Below, in pieces: positions 34,575 through 43,351 of a DNA stretch of 64,000 nucleotides. The notes below the pieces were generated by a model that searched no databases, was not told the DNA's origin, and saw nothing but the letters and a program-made list of their open reading frames with translations. The stretch lies in assembly GCF_011761345.1 (NCBI RefSeq), contig NZ_JAASRY010000003.1:1-64000 (forward strand). The letters run 5' to 3'. This DNA comes from Thalassobacillus devorans (GTDB taxonomy: Bacteria > Bacillota > Bacilli > Bacillales > Halobacillaceae). Positions within the stretch are counted from its first letter, which is position 1. Every line of letters begins with the position of its first letter. The position numbers and the translations under genes were made by a program.

Positions 34575-34601
34575 ATAAGGTTAGCAGTCCGCTAACCTTA
34601 T
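34575..34601 (-). other. Perfect intra-operon hairpin between the DUF1657 and YhcN-like genes
   Basis: ATAAGGTTAGC (34575-34585) pairs with GCTAACCTTAT (34591-34601), an 11-bp stem with a five-base loop. It is followed on the minus strand by TCTGCC, not a T-run, so it is not a classical terminator. It could stabilise or process the mRNA so that the first gene is expressed more than the rest. Confidence 0.7.
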
Positions 34602-34611
34602 CTGTCCTTGC

Positions 34612-34818
34612 CTATTGCTGTTTATATTGAGGTTCTTCTTGCTCGATTTCACTAACACGTGGCTCGACACTGTCGATAATTACCTGTGTCTGCTGAGCAG
34701 CCTGCTGATACAGTTGCTTGGCTTGTTGATTTTCTGTGCCAAGGGCAAAGGTTTCAAAGTTTGCCTGTGCGCTTTTCAAGCCTGCGACGGTTTGTTTCAC
34801 ATCGCTAATGACAGTCAT
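34612..34818 (-). CDS. DUF1657 domain small protein, first gene of the spoVA-2mob-like operon
   Basis: 68 residues beginning MTVISDVKQTVAGLKSAQAN; helical, with the FETFALGTENQQAKQLYQQA core of DUF1657 and an acidic tail ending QYKQQ. Start at 34818 has AAGGAG eight bases upstream; the ATG two codons earlier is too close. Sporulation-specific expression is expected from its operon, but I found no confident sigma-G promoter in the AT-rich upstream region (34825-34990). Confidence 0.85.
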   Translation of the reverse strand: MTVISDVKQTVAGLKSAQANFETFALGTENQQAKQLYQQAAQQTQVIIDSVEPRVSEIEQEEPQYKQQ

Positions 34819-35001
34819 ATTCATCTCTCCTTACTTTTTTTTACAACCGTTATTTTTTGCGGCATTCTTGAAATTATGTTTACCTATTTTTGCTTTATTA
34901 TGAAGGAGAAAAAAAGGCTACTTGTAGGAAACAGGAGGAAACCATACAATAGGCTATAGAGAATTTTGCAATAAACACTACTTAAAGGGGAGTTTTTCAT
35001 C

Positions 35002-35262
35002 ATGAATACGATTCAGGTAAAACAAAATGGAGAAACTTATGATATTGAACCGGTAAAAGGGAAATCACTGCTGGCTACTGCTTTTGAACAGGAAGTCCCA
35101 TTGGATTACAAATGCCAGAAAGGGAACTGCACGCGCTGTAAAGTGGAGCTTGTAGCTGGTGAAGAATCCGTGAATAAACCGACGCCAAAAGAATATCAGC
35201 AGATTGAATCAGAATTAGAGCACGGCTATCGTCTCGCCTGCCAAACTGTACCAGTTAAATAA
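35002..35262 (+). CDS. Plant-type [2Fe-2S] ferredoxin
   Basis: 86-residue Fer2-fold electron carrier. Cluster ligands are C-x5-C-x2-C (YKCQKGNCTRCKVEL, Cys about residues 38, 43, 46) and a fourth Cys near the end (RLACQTVP, about 81). Close to the short ferredoxins found near spore or reductase genes in Bacillaceae; the redox partner is not evident here. Monocistronic: AAAGGGGAG precedes the ATG, and a strong terminator follows. It is divergent from the spoVA-like operon. Confidence 0.9.
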   Translation: MNTIQVKQNGETYDIEPVKGKSLLATAFEQEVPLDYKCQKGNCTRCKVELVAGEESVNKPTPKEYQQIESELEHGYRLACQTVPVK

Positions 35263-35355
35263 TTTCTGTAATACTAGAGCTTTGGCAAGAAGCGGGGAAG
35301 AAAAACGCCCCGGACCATTTTGACATTATTAACTGTATGGTTTTACAAACCAAAA

Positions 35356-35402
35356 GAAAAAGGCTGATGCCAGGTCCAATTTCCTGAGCATCAGCCTTTT
35401 TA
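35356..35402. terminator. Bidirectional terminator between ferredoxin and SleB-like genes
   Basis: AAAAAGGCTGATG and CATCAGCCTTTTT (within 35357-35401) pair with an 18-19-base loop; T-runs on both strands between convergent genes. Confidence 0.85.
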
Positions 35403-35407
35403 ATTAT

Positions 35408-35989
35408 TTACCGGGCAAATACATGGTTTCCAATTACGTTTGTTACTTCTCGTTGATTCAAGTAAGCATTGTTCGCCTTATCGGGGTTGAAGAAAAACAG
35501 AGAACCATAACCAAGGCCATGGTGAGCAATCGCTTCATTGACCGCTTTTTTAGATTCTTCACTTGCCGGCTGATTGATAGTTCCGTTCAACACAGGCGAA
35601 AACTGATAACCGTCGTAAATGACACCTTTGATACTGTCTGGGAAGAGATCGCTGTCCACTCGGTTCAATACAACAGCAGCAACAGCCACTTTCCCTCCAT
35701 ATGGTTCACCTTTTGCTTCTGCTTCTACCAATCTTGCAAGTACGTCTTTTTCAGCCTCTGTTACCGTAACAGGAATCGTCAACTGTTCTCCAGGGTTGAT
35801 ATTATTATCTGTTTTACCACTGGCTTGTTTGATATCAACAACGGATGCTCCGTATTTCGTCCCGATTTTATATAAAGAGTCCCCTTCTTTGACTGTATAT
35901 CCTTGTCCACTTGCAGCATTTGCTGGAAGCGTCACTGCTAAGGCCATGATAGCTGTAAGAGATGTCACAATTATTTTTTTGATAGTCAT
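35408..35989 (-). CDS. Secreted cell wall hydrolase with LysM and SleB-type domains
   Basis: 193 residues: signal peptide (about 1-25, cleavage near ANAASG), one LysM repeat (YTVKEGDSLYKIGTKYG, about 30-46), and a Hydrolase_2 domain of SleB/CwlJ type with the catalytic Glu in LARLVEAEAKGEPYGGKVAVAAVVLNR (starting about residue 80) and FSPV..GTI. SleB-type enzymes are lytic transglycosylases acting on spore cortex; this LysM version, like YkvT, may act on cortex or vegetative wall. AAGGAGGTT lies seven bases upstream of the ATG at 35989; an upstream ATG ten codons earlier contains this site. Confidence 0.9.
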   Translation of the reverse strand: MTIKKIIVTSLTAIMALAVTLPANAASGQGYTVKEGDSLYKIGTKYGASVVDIKQASGKTDNNINPGEQLTIPVTVTEAEKDVLARLVEAEAKGEPYGGKVAVAAVVLNRVDSDLFPDSIKGVIYDGYQFSPVLNGTINQPASEESKKAVNEAIAHHGLGYGSLFFFNPDKANNAYLNQREVTNVIGNHVFAR

Positions 35990-36164
35990 GTTGATAAACC
36001 TCCTTCGATTTCTATCCATTACAATCTAACACGCCCTCCACCTTCCTTCATTATAAAAATATTGCCACTTTTTCCATTCATACACTATATGGCAGTTTCA
36101 AACATAAACTGGACAGCCCCCCTCATATAATGAACTATATTTGATTGTCAAAGGGGAGGATGAT

Positions 36165-37337
36165 TTGCCGCCAATTTCTAATCGTGTCACTAGTTTACCC
36201 CCATATTTATTCTCGGTCTTTCAGCAGAAGAAAAAATTATTAGAAAGCCAGGGAGTTGATGTGATTGACTTAGGCATTGGAGCGCCAGATTTGCCTACGC
36301 CTGCGTTCATTATTGACCAGCTGGCTAAAGAAGCCAAGAAACCAGCCAACCATGTCTACTCCTCTTACAACGGCTGCCAGGAATTCCGTCAGGCGGTCGC
36401 CGGCTTTTATAACAGAACCTATCAGGTCGAACTGGATCCTGATACAGAAATCCTTGCGCTTATCGGTTCAAAAGAAGGACTAGCCCATATGGCCACTGCC
36501 GTCCTGAACCCAGGTGAAACCGCTTTGGTTCCTGATCCTGGTTATCCAGTTTATCGTTCTGCTGTCCATTTAGCCGGTGGAACAACCACTTACCTGCCGT
36601 TGGATGCAGCTGACAACTACCGGCCATTGTTTGATCACGTTTCAAAAGCCGATTGGAATAACGCTTCGCTGATGTTTTTGAACTATCCGGGAAATCCGAC
36701 AGCCGCTACCGTCGATCGTTCCGTCTTTGACGAGGCGGTTACCTTTGCTAAAAAGCATAATGTTGCTCTTCTTCATGACGCAGCCTACAGCGCACTGACC
36801 TATGACGGCTACCAGGCACCAAGTGTACTAGAGAGTAACGGAGCGAAAGATATTGCGGTAGAATTTGGATCCTTATCAAAAAGCTTCAACATGACAGGCT
36901 GGCGGATCGGCTATGTCGCAGGCAACAGAGAGTTAATCAAAGCCCTGTCGATCGTAAAAAGCAACACAGATACATCCCAGTTTCTCCCGGTTCAAAAGGC
37001 GGGAGCGGCTGCTTTAATGAGCGACTTTTCTGCGGTAAAAGAAAACATCGCTGTTTACGAAAAACGGATGTCCATCATGCTGGAAGCATTACGGGAGCTT
37101 GGTATCAAGGTGGCTAAGCCGCGGGGCACCTTCTTCATCTGGGCGCCGGTACCGGAAGGGATTACCTCTTCTGCCTTTGCCGAGCGCATGCTGGAAGAAG
37201 CAGGAGTGATCATTACTCCTGGAATTGCTTTTGGCCCGTCCGGCGATAAGTACTTCCGTATTTCCTTATCTGTCGGTGAAGAACGACTGCGGGAAGCAGC
37301 TGAGCGGATGAAAGTATTGAATAGCAAGGAGCGTTGA
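36165..37337 (+). CDS. Class I/II PLP aminotransferase, predicted 2-aminoadipate aminotransferase
   Basis: 390-residue fold-type I aminotransferase. The PLP lysine lies in EFGSLSKSFNMTGWRIGY (about residue 237); other anchors are FLNYPGNPTAA, HDAAYSALTYD and the C-terminal ARG of YFRISLSVGEERL. Sequence type is close to the DapL/LL-diaminopimelate or AlaT group, so annotation pipelines may call it dapL; I infer 2-aminoadipate to 2-oxoadipate because it heads an operon with a TPP enzyme, an ALDH and lysine dehydrogenase. The start is a TTG at 36165 preceded by GGGGAGG; the ATG-less upstream frame from 36141 spans the ribosome site. Four bases separate it from the next gene. Confidence 0.85.
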   Translation: MPPISNRVTSLPPYLFSVFQQKKKLLESQGVDVIDLGIGAPDLPTPAFIIDQLAKEAKKPANHVYSSYNGCQEFRQAVAGFYNRTYQVELDPDTEILALIGSKEGLAHMATAVLNPGETALVPDPGYPVYRSAVHLAGGTTTYLPLDAADNYRPLFDHVSKADWNNASLMFLNYPGNPTAATVDRSVFDEAVTFAKKHNVALLHDAAYSALTYDGYQAPSVLESNGAKDIAVEFGSLSKSFNMTGWRIGYVAGNRELIKALSIVKSNTDTSQFLPVQKAGAAALMSDFSAVKENIAVYEKRMSIMLEALRELGIKVAKPRGTFFIWAPVPEGITSSAFAERMLEEAGVIITPGIAFGPSGDKYFRISLSVGEERLREAAERMKVLNSKER

Positions 37338-37340
37338 TGT

Positions 37341-39005
37341 ATGAAACCACCAAACAAAGCCTCCAGAATGAGTGGCGCCAAAGGTGTTGTCACGTGTTTA
37401 AAAAATGAAGGCATCGAAAAAGTTTTCTGTGTTCCCGGAGAAAGCTATTTGCCTGTGTTAGATGAACTTTACGGGGAACCGGGCATCCAATTGATTTCTG
37501 CCCGTCATGAGGGAGGGGCGTCTTTCATGGCGGAAGGATATGCCAAAGCATCCGGCAAACCTGGGGTCGTTATGGCGACACGAGGTGTTGGGGCTGCCAA
37601 TTTGTCGATAGGTGTCCATACCGCCTACCAGGATTCGACCCCGATGGTGGTGTTTTTAGGTCAAGTAGACAGTCGATTTTTAGGCCGGGAAGGCTTTCAG
37701 GAAGTGGATCTCGTTCAATTTTTCCAGCCAATTTCTAAATGGGCTGTGGAAATCACCCATGCCGGGCGAATTCCTGAGCTGGTACAGCGGGCTTTTCGGA
37801 TAGCCCAGACTGGACGCCCTGGTCCTGTCATCGTGTCACTCCCGGAAGATGTCCTTCGTTCTAAAGTAAACATGACATTCACAGCTCCAGTGAGGAAACC
37901 AAGACCTTCCCCTTCTGTTGAAGAAATTGAAATGGTGCACAACTACCTGCAACAAGCAAAAAAACCGGTGATCATTGCCGGCGGAGGTGTGAAACATGCG
38001 AATGCAGAAGACAAGCTGCTTGCTTTTGCGGAAGCAAACAGCCTGCCAGTTTTGTCTGCATTCCGGAGACAGGATGTTTTTCCTAACGACCACCCTTTAT
38101 ACGTCGGCCATCTTGGACTGGGAACCAATCCAAGGGTCCTGGATACCGTACGCCAGGCAGACGTACTGTTGGCGCTAGGCACACGTCTGTCTGAAGTGAC
38201 GACACAGGATTATTCGCTTATTTCACCGGAACAAACATTGATTCATATCGATATCACGCCATCGGTGCTGGGAAAGTCGTTTGCACCTGACCTGGGGATT
38301 GTGGCTGATATGAAAGCAGCACTGCAGGTTATGAATGCTGCAACAAAAATGGCTTCACCAATTTGGAAACCTTGGGTGCAGGAAAGAAGAAGTTGTTACG
38401 AAGCCGCCTCATCCCTGGAACTTGATGATAGCGAGAAAATCACCAATAACCAGGTAATCGCCTGTCTGCAGGAGATGCTCCCGGGAGATACGATTATTAC
38501 CAATGATGCTGGCAATTTCGCTGGATGGCTCCATGGCTTTTACCAGTTCAAAAAGAAAAAGACCTATGTGGGCCCGACATCGGGCGCGATGGGATACGGG
38601 ATGCCGGCTGCTTTAGGTGCCAAACTGGCCTCACCTGATAAAATAGTCGTTTCCTTATCCGGGGATGGCGGCTTCATGATGACGATGCAGGAAATAGAAA
38701 CAGCGGTCCGCTACCAGATTCCTGTAATCAGTATCGTTTTTAACAACCAGATGTATGGAACCATTCGCATGCATCAGGAAATTCACTTTCCTCATCGCGT
38801 ATCGGGGACCGATTTAGGTACCGTCCATTTCTCCCAAATAGCCAAAAGTGTAGAAGCCGATGGTTTTTTCGTGAATAGTCTGGAAGATTTTAAATATGTC
38901 TTAAGTAAGGCGGTTAATAATGATCGGCCGACTGTCATTGAAGTGCCGATGGATCAGAATCAAATTTCAACGAAGCGGACAATTGAAGATTTAAGAAAAA
39001 TGTAA
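37341..39005 (+). CDS. Thiamine-diphosphate enzyme of the acetolactate synthase/decarboxylase family, predicted 2-oxoadipate decarboxylase
   Basis: 554 residues in the usual three domains: PYR (about 8-175) with the catalytic glutamate E57 in SARHEGGASFMAEGYAK, central domain (about 190-330) and PP (about 360-540) with the ThDP/Mg motif GDGGFMM...VFNN (about 441-468). It resembles acetolactate-synthase-like proteins of unknown substrate. There is no ilvN partner or ketol-acid reductoisomerase nearby, and it lies between an aminotransferase and an aldehyde dehydrogenase, which suggests it decarboxylates a 2-oxoacid made by the first to an aldehyde. In the proposed lysine pathway that is 2-oxoadipate to glutarate semialdehyde. 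Function is inference; carboligation remains possible. AAGGAG overlaps the aminotransferase end. Confidence 0.85.
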   Translation: MKPPNKASRMSGAKGVVTCLKNEGIEKVFCVPGESYLPVLDELYGEPGIQLISARHEGGASFMAEGYAKASGKPGVVMATRGVGAANLSIGVHTAYQDSTPMVVFLGQVDSRFLGREGFQEVDLVQFFQPISKWAVEITHAGRIPELVQRAFRIAQTGRPGPVIVSLPEDVLRSKVNMTFTAPVRKPRPSPSVEEIEMVHNYLQQAKKPVIIAGGGVKHANAEDKLLAFAEANSLPVLSAFRRQDVFPNDHPLYVGHLGLGTNPRVLDTVRQADVLLALGTRLSEVTTQDYSLISPEQTLIHIDITPSVLGKSFAPDLGIVADMKAALQVMNAATKMASPIWKPWVQERRSCYEAASSLELDDSEKITNNQVIACLQEMLPGDTIITNDAGNFAGWLHGFYQFKKKKTYVGPTSGAMGYGMPAALGAKLASPDKIVVSLSGDGGFMMTMQEIETAVRYQIPVISIVFNNQMYGTIRMHQEIHFPHRVSGTDLGTVHFSQIAKSVEADGFFVNSLEDFKYVLSKAVNNDRPTVIEVPMDQNQISTKRTIEDLRKM

Positions 39006-39038
39006 ACGTCATATTTATTTTTATAGGGAGGGTTTCTC

Positions 39039-40535
39039 ATGGTCAATATCGAGAAGAAGCTGGTCAATTACATTGATGGACAATGGGTGCTGCCAGATCG
39101 TAACAACTATACTGCTGTTGTTAATCCGGCAACAGGACAGACAATCACAAAAGTACCTTTATCAACGGAAAATGATGTACAAGCTGCTGTAAAATCTGCT
39201 AAAAAGGCGCAGAAAGAATGGGCACTCGTTCCGGCTCCACAGCGAGCAGAATTACTATACCGGGTCGGCAGCATGATGAAAGAAAGAAAAGAACACCTGT
39301 CCAGGCTGTTGACGATGGAAAACGGAAAAGTACTGGAAGAAGCACGAGGAGAAGTCCAGGAAGGCATCGATATGGCCTTTTATATGGCTGGCGAAGGTCG
39401 GCGCCTGTTTGGACAAACTACCCCATCAGAGTTGAAGAATAAATTCGCCATGAGTGTCCGTGCTCCTGTGGGAGTTGTCGGTATCATTACCCCGTGGAAT
39501 TTCCCGATTGCTATCGCTACCTGGAAGTCCTTCCCGGCTATTGTTGCTGGCAATGCAGTCATTTGGAAGCCGGCAACCGAGACGCCGATTATGGCCTATG
39601 AGCTGGCGAAGATTTTTGAAGAAGCCGGTTTGCCAAATGGCGTATTAAATGTCGTGTTCGGCTCTGGCAGTGACGTCGGGGAAGCGATGGTAGCAGATGA
39701 GACGATACGTGTCATTTCTTTTACCGGCTCGAACGAAACTGGGAAGAATATCGCGAGTAAGTGTGGCATGAAACTGAAAAAAGTATCACTTGAAATGGGC
39801 GGTAAGAATGCCGTCATTGTCATGGATGATGCTGATTTATCATTAGCTGTCGAAGGAATTCTCTGGAGCGCGTTCGGAACAAGCGGCCAGCGTTGTACCG
39901 CCTGCAGCCGGGTTATCGTCCACAAGGATGTGAAGGAAGAATTAACGGAGCGGCTAATGACAGAAATGGAGAAGCTGACGGTTGGCAACGGACTCGATGA
40001 GACGGTGAAAGTCGGTCCAATCATTAATGCAGGCGCGCTAGAAAAAATTGACCGCTACGTACAAACAGGAAGACAAGAAGGGGCTGTACTTCTAGCTGGA
40101 GGCTATACGCTTCATGAGGATAAAGAAGACGCTGGTTATTATTACGCCCCTACACTCTTTACCGATGTGGATCGTACGATGCGGATTGCGAAAGAAGAAA
40201 TTTTTGGCCCTGTCGTTTCCTTGATTGAAGTAGAAAGTCTCGAAGAAGCGGTCGAGATCAATAATGAAGTAAGCTACGGGTTATCGAGTTCCATCTTCAC
40301 TCAGAACGTGAACCAGGTATTCGCTGCCCAGCGTGATCTGGATACAGGAATCGTTTATGTTAATGCCGGAACGATCGGTGCTGAAATCCATCTGCCATTC
40401 GGAGGTACCAAAGGGACGGGCAACGGCCATCGTGATTCCGGACTCGCTGCATTAGACGTATTTACCGAATGGAAGAGCGTCTATGTCGATTTCAGCGGTA
40501 AATTGCAACGGGCACAAATCGACACCGAGCAGTAG
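39039..40535 (+). CDS. Aldehyde dehydrogenase, ALDH7/antiquitin-like; predicted 2-aminoadipate semialdehyde dehydrogenase
   Basis: 498 residues with [23 protein letters not shown], catalytic Glu in [11 protein letters not shown] (about 267) and catalytic Cys in [12 protein letters not shown] (about 300). GTSGQRCT and the [10 protein letters not shown] motif near the C-terminus recall antiquitin/AmaB enzymes (GTAGQRCTT; SGAEIGGAFGG), which oxidise 2-aminoadipate 6-semialdehyde. This fits its place directly upstream of lysine 6-dehydrogenase, whose product is that semialdehyde. GGGAGG precedes the ATG. The succinate-semialdehyde dehydrogenase group is the alternative. Confidence 0.85.
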   Translation: MVNIEKKLVNYIDGQWVLPDRNNYTAVVNPATGQTITKVPLSTENDVQAAVKSAKKAQKEWALVPAPQRAELLYRVGSMMKERKEHLSRLLTMENGKVLEEARGEVQEGIDMAFYMAGEGRRLFGQTTPSELKNKFAMSVRAPVGVVGIITPWNFPIAIATWKSFPAIVAGNAVIWKPATETPIMAYELAKIFEEAGLPNGVLNVVFGSGSDVGEAMVADETIRVISFTGSNETGKNIASKCGMKLKKVSLEMGGKNAVIVMDDADLSLAVEGILWSAFGTSGQRCTACSRVIVHKDVKEELTERLMTEMEKLTVGNGLDETVKVGPIINAGALEKIDRYVQTGRQEGAVLLAGGYTLHEDKEDAGYYYAPTLFTDVDRTMRIAKEEIFGPVVSLIEVESLEEAVEINNEVSYGLSSSIFTQNVNQVFAAQRDLDTGIVYVNAGTIGAEIHLPFGGTKGTGNGHRDSGLAALDVFTEWKSVYVDFSGKLQRAQIDTEQ

Positions 40536-40568
40536 AGTTTTTTTCAAGTAAGTGAAGGAGGTTTTTAT

Positions 40569-41729
40569 ATGAAGGTAGCCGTATTAGGTTCCGGACTTAT
40601 GGGGAAGGAAGCCGCCCGCGACTTGGTGCAAAGTCCGGGCGTGAAACATGTCGCACTGGCAGATGTTGATTATCAGAAAGCGAAAGACGTGTGCCGGCAG
40701 CTGAACAGCCCTATCTTAGGCGCTGCTCAGCTCGATGCCACCAATGAAAAGGAATTAGGGAACTTTATCAAAAATTATGACGTAGTGATCAACGCGCTGT
40801 TTTACTCGTTCAATGAAATTGTCGCCAAAAAAGCAATCGAAGCCGGTGTCCATTCTGTCGATTTAGGAGGCCACATAGGCCATATGACGGACAAAGTCTT
40901 AAAGCTCAAGGAAGACGCAAAGGCCGCCGGCGTCACCTTAATCCCGGACTTAGGGGTTGCTCCTGGGATGATAAATATTTTGTCAGGATATGGCGTCAGC
41001 AAGCTCAATCAAGCAAAATCTATTAAACTGTATGTCGGTGGAATACCAGTTCAGCCAGAACCTCCTTTTGAATATAATCATGTCTTTTCCATGGAAGGCG
41101 TTTTTGATCACTATACCGATCCCGCTTTGATTATACGTAATGGCATGAAACAGGAGATCCCTTCCTTATCAGAAATCGAGCGCATAAACTTTGAAAAGTT
41201 CGGTCCATTAGAAGCTTTCCATACAGCCGGAGGTACATCCACTTTGTCCTACTCCTATCCGTACTTAGATACATTAGAATATAAGACGATCCGCTACCCT
41301 GGCCACGCTGAAAAATTTAAGCTCCTTGTTGATTTGAACCTGACTAGAAATGATTATTTTGTTGAAGTTAAAGGGGCAAAAGTGAGCCCTCGGGAAGTAT
41401 TTCTAAAAGTATTAGATCCGATAGTCGATTTAAAGGATAAGGATGATGCTGTCCTCCTAAGGGTGTTAGTATCCGGAGAAAAAGACGGGCATTCCACTAC
41501 TTACACCTACGAAATGGCTACCTTTAAAGATCGGAAAAATAACGTAACAGCAATGGCGAGAGCTACGGCCAACTCTATATCTGTAGTCGCTCAAATGCTG
41601 GGGAATGGAACGATCGATAAGCGCGGTGTCTATCCTCCCGAACAAATCGTCCCGGGAAATATTTATATCGAAGAGATGGCTAAACGTGGTGTGAACATTA
41701 AAGAAACAAAGCAATTAAAGGAAATATAG
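40569..41729 (+). CDS. L-lysine 6-dehydrogenase (saccharopine dehydrogenase family)
   Basis: 386 residues, N-terminal Rossmann motif [15 protein letters not shown] (about 5-19), then [61 protein letters not shown] and a C-terminal [11 protein letters not shown]. These agree closely with what I recall of Geobacillus stearothermophilus lysine dehydrogenase (about 385 residues), which oxidatively deaminates lysine at the epsilon carbon with NAD to 2-aminoadipate semialdehyde and ammonia. Last gene of the four-gene operon; GAAGGAGG eight bases upstream, terminator downstream. Confidence 0.93.
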   Translation: MKVAVLGSGLMGKEAARDLVQSPGVKHVALADVDYQKAKDVCRQLNSPILGAAQLDATNEKELGNFIKNYDVVINALFYSFNEIVAKKAIEAGVHSVDLGGHIGHMTDKVLKLKEDAKAAGVTLIPDLGVAPGMINILSGYGVSKLNQAKSIKLYVGGIPVQPEPPFEYNHVFSMEGVFDHYTDPALIIRNGMKQEIPSLSEIERINFEKFGPLEAFHTAGGTSTLSYSYPYLDTLEYKTIRYPGHAEKFKLLVDLNLTRNDYFVEVKGAKVSPREVFLKVLDPIVDLKDKDDAVLLRVLVSGEKDGHSTTYTYEMATFKDRKNNVTAMARATANSISVVAQMLGNGTIDKRGVYPPEQIVPGNIYIEEMAKRGVNIKETKQLKEI

Positions 41730-41744
41730 GAAGAAAAATAGACA

Positions 41745-41787
41745 AAGCAGCCCATTTACCAAATATCGGTAGACAGGCTGCTTTTTT
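41745..41787 (+). terminator. Terminator of the lysine dehydrogenase operon
   Basis: AAAGCAGCC (41745-41753) pairs with GGCTGCTTT (41777-41785), followed by TTT on the plus strand; the loop carries a smaller stem. Confidence 0.8.
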
Positions 41788-41841
41788 ACGAATCTAAAAC
41801 ACGAACTGAGGTGCAACAACATTCGTGAAAAAGAGACAGTA

Positions 41842-41882
41842 AAAAACCTCTGAAAAGTCGAAATGAACTTCCCAGAGGGTGC
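41842..41882 (-). terminator. Terminator of the convergent glutarate-type operon
   Basis: ACCTCTG near 41848 and CAGAGGGT near 41873 pair; the minus strand continues with six T. It closes the minus-strand operon just downstream of the semialdehyde dehydrogenase. Confidence 0.7.
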
Positions 41883-41887
41883 CTTTA

Positions 41888-43339
41888 TTATTTAATTCCC
41901 ATCGATATATATTTTAATTCCACATATTCATGGATACCATGGTGTCCACCTTCTTTTCCAAAACCCGATTGCTTGATACCGCCGAATGGTGCTTCCGCTA
42001 CAGCAGGAAAGACATCATTGATGCCGATGATGCCGTAGTCAAGCTTTTCTGCGACCCGGACGGATCGATCAAGATTATTCGTGAAAAAGTATGCGGCCAA
42101 GCCATATTCGCTATCATTGGCTGCGTTAATTGCATCTTCTTCACTGGTGAATGACTGGAGCGGTAGAATGGGACCAAATGTCTCCTCGTTCATGACCAGC
42201 ATGTCGTTATTGACGCCAGACAGAACGGTCGGCAAATAATAATGTCCTTTGCCTGTACCTTCCCAAAGATTACCGCCACATGCGATTTCAGCGCCTTTTG
42301 CAAGGGCATCCTTCACCTGCTCATGGACTTTCTCGGTTGCCCCTTCGTTAATCAATGGACCCATGTCCACCTCCTCTGCAAGTCCATCACCAAGGCGCAT
42401 TGCTTCTACTTTTTCTACTAATACTTGCTTGAACTCATCCCAAATGTCAGCTTCCACATATACACGGTTCGCACAGATACATGTCTGACCGCTGTTCCGG
42501 AACTTGCTTGCCAATGTCATTTCCGCCGCCTGATCCAGATCAGCATCGGCAAAGACGATAATAGGAGCATGCCCTCCAAGTTCAAGGGAAAGTTTTTTCA
42601 CTTGATCGGCACTCTCTCGCATTAAATGCTTGCCTACTTCCGTTGATCCAGTGAAAGTAATCAGTCGGACATCTTCATGATGGAGTAACGCATTTCCAAT
42701 TTTGGCAGAATTGCCGGTTACGAGATTCACTACTCCGTCTGGCACCCCCGCTTTTTCGAGGATTTTTACAATTTCAATTGCTGTTAGTGGAGTTTCTGAT
42801 GCTGGCTTCAATACTACGGCACAACCTGCCGCTAACGCAGGAGCGACTTTCCTGGTAATCATCGAAGCCGGAAAGTTCCAAGGGGTGATTGCCCCCACTA
42901 CCCCGACAGGCTGTGGAATTACTGAAAGCCGTTTTGATTCTATCGATGACGGAATCCATTCCCCGTATAAGCGATTGGCTTCTTCTGCATACCATAATAA
43001 GAAACTGGCTGCCGATTTGATTTCGCCCTTTGCTTCGCGCAGTGGCTTACCCTGCTCCATCGTAAGAATCGCTGCTAAACGGTCTTCCTCTTCTTTCATA
43101 AGCTGATTTGCTTTGTAAAGGATAGAGGAACGCTTCCTTGGTGACAAAGATGCCCATTGTTTTTGTGCGCTACTGGCTGCTTCAATGGCATTTTTTGTAT
43201 CGATATCATCACCATATGATACGTGAGTAAGGATATCCCAGGTCGCTGGATTCCGTACCGGCGTTTTTTTCCGCGAAGATGCACTGTTCCACCTGCCGTT
43301 AATATAAATGCTTGGCACGTAAGCCTCAAAAGTGATCAA
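41888..43339 (-). CDS. Aldehyde dehydrogenase of the GabD/DavD group; predicted glutarate-semialdehyde dehydrogenase
   Basis: 483 residues: PWNFPASMITRKVAPALAAGC, TGSTEVGKHLM, catalytic Glu in LELGGHAPIIVF (about 253), catalytic Cys in NSGQTCICANRVYV (about 287), and the C-terminal PFGGIKQSGFGKEGGHHGIHEY typical of succinate/glutarate-semialdehyde dehydrogenases. It is the last gene of a unit with a CoA-transferase and an acyl-CoA dehydrogenase, 13 bases from the latter, so oxidation of glutarate semialdehyde to glutarate is the favoured role; succinate semialdehyde is the main alternative. Start ATG at 43339 after GGGGGAGT. Confidence 0.9.
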   Translation of the reverse strand: MITFEAYVPSIYINGRWNSASSRKKTPVRNPATWDILTHVSYGDDIDTKNAIEAASSAQKQWASLSPRKRSSILYKANQLMKEEEDRLAAILTMEQGKPLREAKGEIKSAASFLLWYAEEANRLYGEWIPSSIESKRLSVIPQPVGVVGAITPWNFPASMITRKVAPALAAGCAVVLKPASETPLTAIEIVKILEKAGVPDGVVNLVTGNSAKIGNALLHHEDVRLITFTGSTEVGKHLMRESADQVKKLSLELGGHAPIIVFADADLDQAAEMTLASKFRNSGQTCICANRVYVEADIWDEFKQVLVEKVEAMRLGDGLAEEVDMGPLINEGATEKVHEQVKDALAKGAEIACGGNLWEGTGKGHYYLPTVLSGVNNDMLVMNEETFGPILPLQSFTSEEDAINAANDSEYGLAAYFFTNNLDRSVRVAEKLDYGIIGINDVFPAVAEAPFGGIKQSGFGKEGGHHGIHEYVELKYISMGIK

Positions 43340-43351
43340 TCAGAACTCCCC

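Noticed and set aside
34819-35001. Sigma-G promoter for the spoVA-like operon
   Set aside because: A GAATG and a CATAATT occur but not at sigma-G spacing, so no call is made.
36020-36164. Lysine riboswitch or sigma-54 promoter upstream of the lysine operon
   Set aside because: The region is too short for a lysine riboswitch and no TGGCAC-N5-TTGC element was found; a TATAAT without a good -35 is all that is visible.
36165-37337. dapL (lysine biosynthesis LL-diaminopimelate aminotransferase)
   Set aside because: Sequence type is similar, but the operon with lysine dehydrogenase and a TPP enzyme favours a catabolic aminotransferase; symbol withheld.
37341-39005. ilvB (acetolactate synthase, branched-chain amino acid synthesis)
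   Set aside because: No ilvN, ilvC or leu genes nearby and a catabolic context.
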